A stretch of 64,000 nt of DNA, taken from assembly GCA_963854835.1 (NCBI GenBank), contig OY978529.1:50543026-50607025 (forward strand). Reading direction: 5' to 3'. The translations under genes were made by a program, and so were the position numbers. Positions 62,701 through 64,000 of this stretch are shown piece by piece; the first letter of the stretch is position 1, and the number at the start of each line of letters is the position of its first letter. Under the pieces are notes generated by a model. It had not been told where the DNA came from. It worked only from the letters and a program-made list of their open reading frames with translations, and made no database searches. Source of the DNA: Megamerina dolium (Eukaryota; Arthropoda; Insecta; Diptera; Megamerinidae).

Positions 62701-64000
62701 TTCTCTGTATACATCTCCTAGAGGCGCTCCTCTAAAAAATTGCAATATTTATTAAATACTTACTTAGTACTCCCAGACTGCCCTTAGCCGCGGAAGATGA
62801 CGAGGAATATAACCGAATTCTTTCTATATTTTCACTCAACATTGAGACTCTCAAACATACTTTTCCTTAATGCTCATCCTTTAATGGAACGTCTATAAAA
62901 TTTTTTTTATAGACGTTGTAAATCGAAACACATCCCTAGGTACCGAGGAGTCTTGCAAAATATTTTTCCTATCTCCACTCTCTAATAAGGCTGCAAAAAA
63001 AAAAAAATGAAGGCAGTCATTGTACTTGTATTTAGTATTATATTAAATACTTGTAAATAGCTAATTTTTATCATAATATTGCAAGTTCATAGTTTCGGAA
63101 CAAGTGACGTAACTAGTTCCTAAATTGTATATTTTCCCATTAGACTATAAATTCGTAAAGTTGGAAATTTGAAATTTGTGCACTTTTCATGCTGAAATAA
63201 ATATGGTATTCAAATATATATTTTATTTTATTTTATTTTTTTTTTTTTAAACAATAAACACAAGTGTCATTTGTTATGAAGTAACATATAATCAACATCA
63301 AGAGATTTTATGAATTTTTTTTTTTAACTATTTTGTACAACAACATATATGTAATATATATATAAGTAAGTACATATATAAATAAATTGGATGGTCAAGT
63401 GCAATTGAATTAAATTGAATTGGAGTGGCCTTTATACTTCCACATACATATGTATGTATGTACTACATATGTATACTCGTATGTAGTAGTATATATTTGA
63501 GTTGCGTGAAAATTGTCATTTGGCAAATGATGTGACTTTTTGTTATAATATAGGTTTTGTTGTTGTTTTGGTTATATGCATATATATAAAGTATAGCACA
63601 ACACGTAATGAATAAATTATACCATTTTTAATTCACCACCACATACATGTATATAATTTAATTATTTTAATTAATTTAAAATCATTTTTAAGCATCTACA
63701 TTTTTGAATACCTACACATGGTCATTTGAATATCTGATTTGATTGAGAATTTAAATTGTCTAATAATACTTAATTACCATAATTATGACACTTTTGGTGT
63801 TTTAGTGTGCAGATTACAAATTTACACATCATTATGGCAAAAGGTTTTAATTTTGCTTTTCAACTTTATATGTATATATTTGTATGAATGTGGTTAGATG
63901 ATTCTAATGAGATGGCTTGATATAATGGTTGTTATATAAAATGTTCCTATTATTATCATATTATTCTCCGTTTATACTACTACTGCTACTTAACTACTGT
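59786..64000. other. Non-coding stretch to window end
   Basis: No gene is seen. A 13 bp inverted repeat with a T4 loop lies at 62888-62917. A somewhat GC-richer patch at 62450-62860 is unrecognised. Long A or T runs occur near 61399, 62997 and 63228-63249. Confidence 0.5.
62888..62917. repeat. 13 bp hairpin
   Basis: AACGTCTATAAAA pairs with TTTTATAGACGTT around TTTT. Confidence 0.85.

Overview
The window is AT-rich (roughly 70 percent A+T by eye) insect DNA, most likely from a higher (cyclorrhaphan) fly, with a tephritid fruit fly as my best guess. The reasons are a spliced beaten-path (Beat) immunoglobulin gene, DINE-1/INE-1-type Helentron repeats, several mariner lineages, DD41D 'rosa'-like transposons (first known from Ceratitis) and dense ATGTATGT/ACATACAT-type simple sequence. 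The species call is an inference. There are no bacterial-style operons, tRNA or rRNA genes, or CRISPR arrays.

Layout. Positions 1-5900: AT-rich sequence with a decayed 1.26 kb mariner (1519-2780), an older mariner remnant (4215-4755) and a tRNA-derived SINE (4771-5086). Positions 5905-8225: the only host gene I can recognise, five exons of a Beat-family two-Ig-domain neuronal protein on the plus strand. Its signal-peptide exon was not found. A piece of the same mariner family lies in one of its introns, about 45 bp from a splice acceptor. Positions 8.3-64 kb: a gene desert of about 55 kb dominated by transposable elements.

Elements in the desert include an irritans-like mariner (14.3-15.3 kb), a Tc1-like end (20.2 kb), two near-identical DINE-1-like Helentrons (23.3-24.9 and 48.7-50.0 kb), and three DD41D Tc1/mariner copies sharing a GGGTTATC terminus (33.6, 38.9 and 39.7 kb). 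There is also an RTE-type LINE fragment (43.0-44.3 kb), a 565 bp internally deleted mariner (45.45 kb), a 1.1 kb mariner pseudogene (56.0 kb) and a 340 bp MITE inserted inside a SINE (31.0 kb).

The most interesting signal is a tRNA-derived SINE family with at least seven copies or fragments (4.8, 9.0, 29.3, 30.9, 48.3, 54.2 and 59.3 kb). It has an RNA polymerase III A/B-box head and a 3' hairpin whose stem differs between two subfamilies while still pairing. In one subfamily the tail is a (CCTAA)n array, the same pentamer as the ancestral insect telomere repeat. Two copies have clear target-site duplications, one SINE is nested in another, and one is split by the MITE.

A 61-codon minus-strand ORF at 12586-12771, with a good signal peptide and a TATA/Inr-like arrangement, is the only other candidate host gene, and it is weak.
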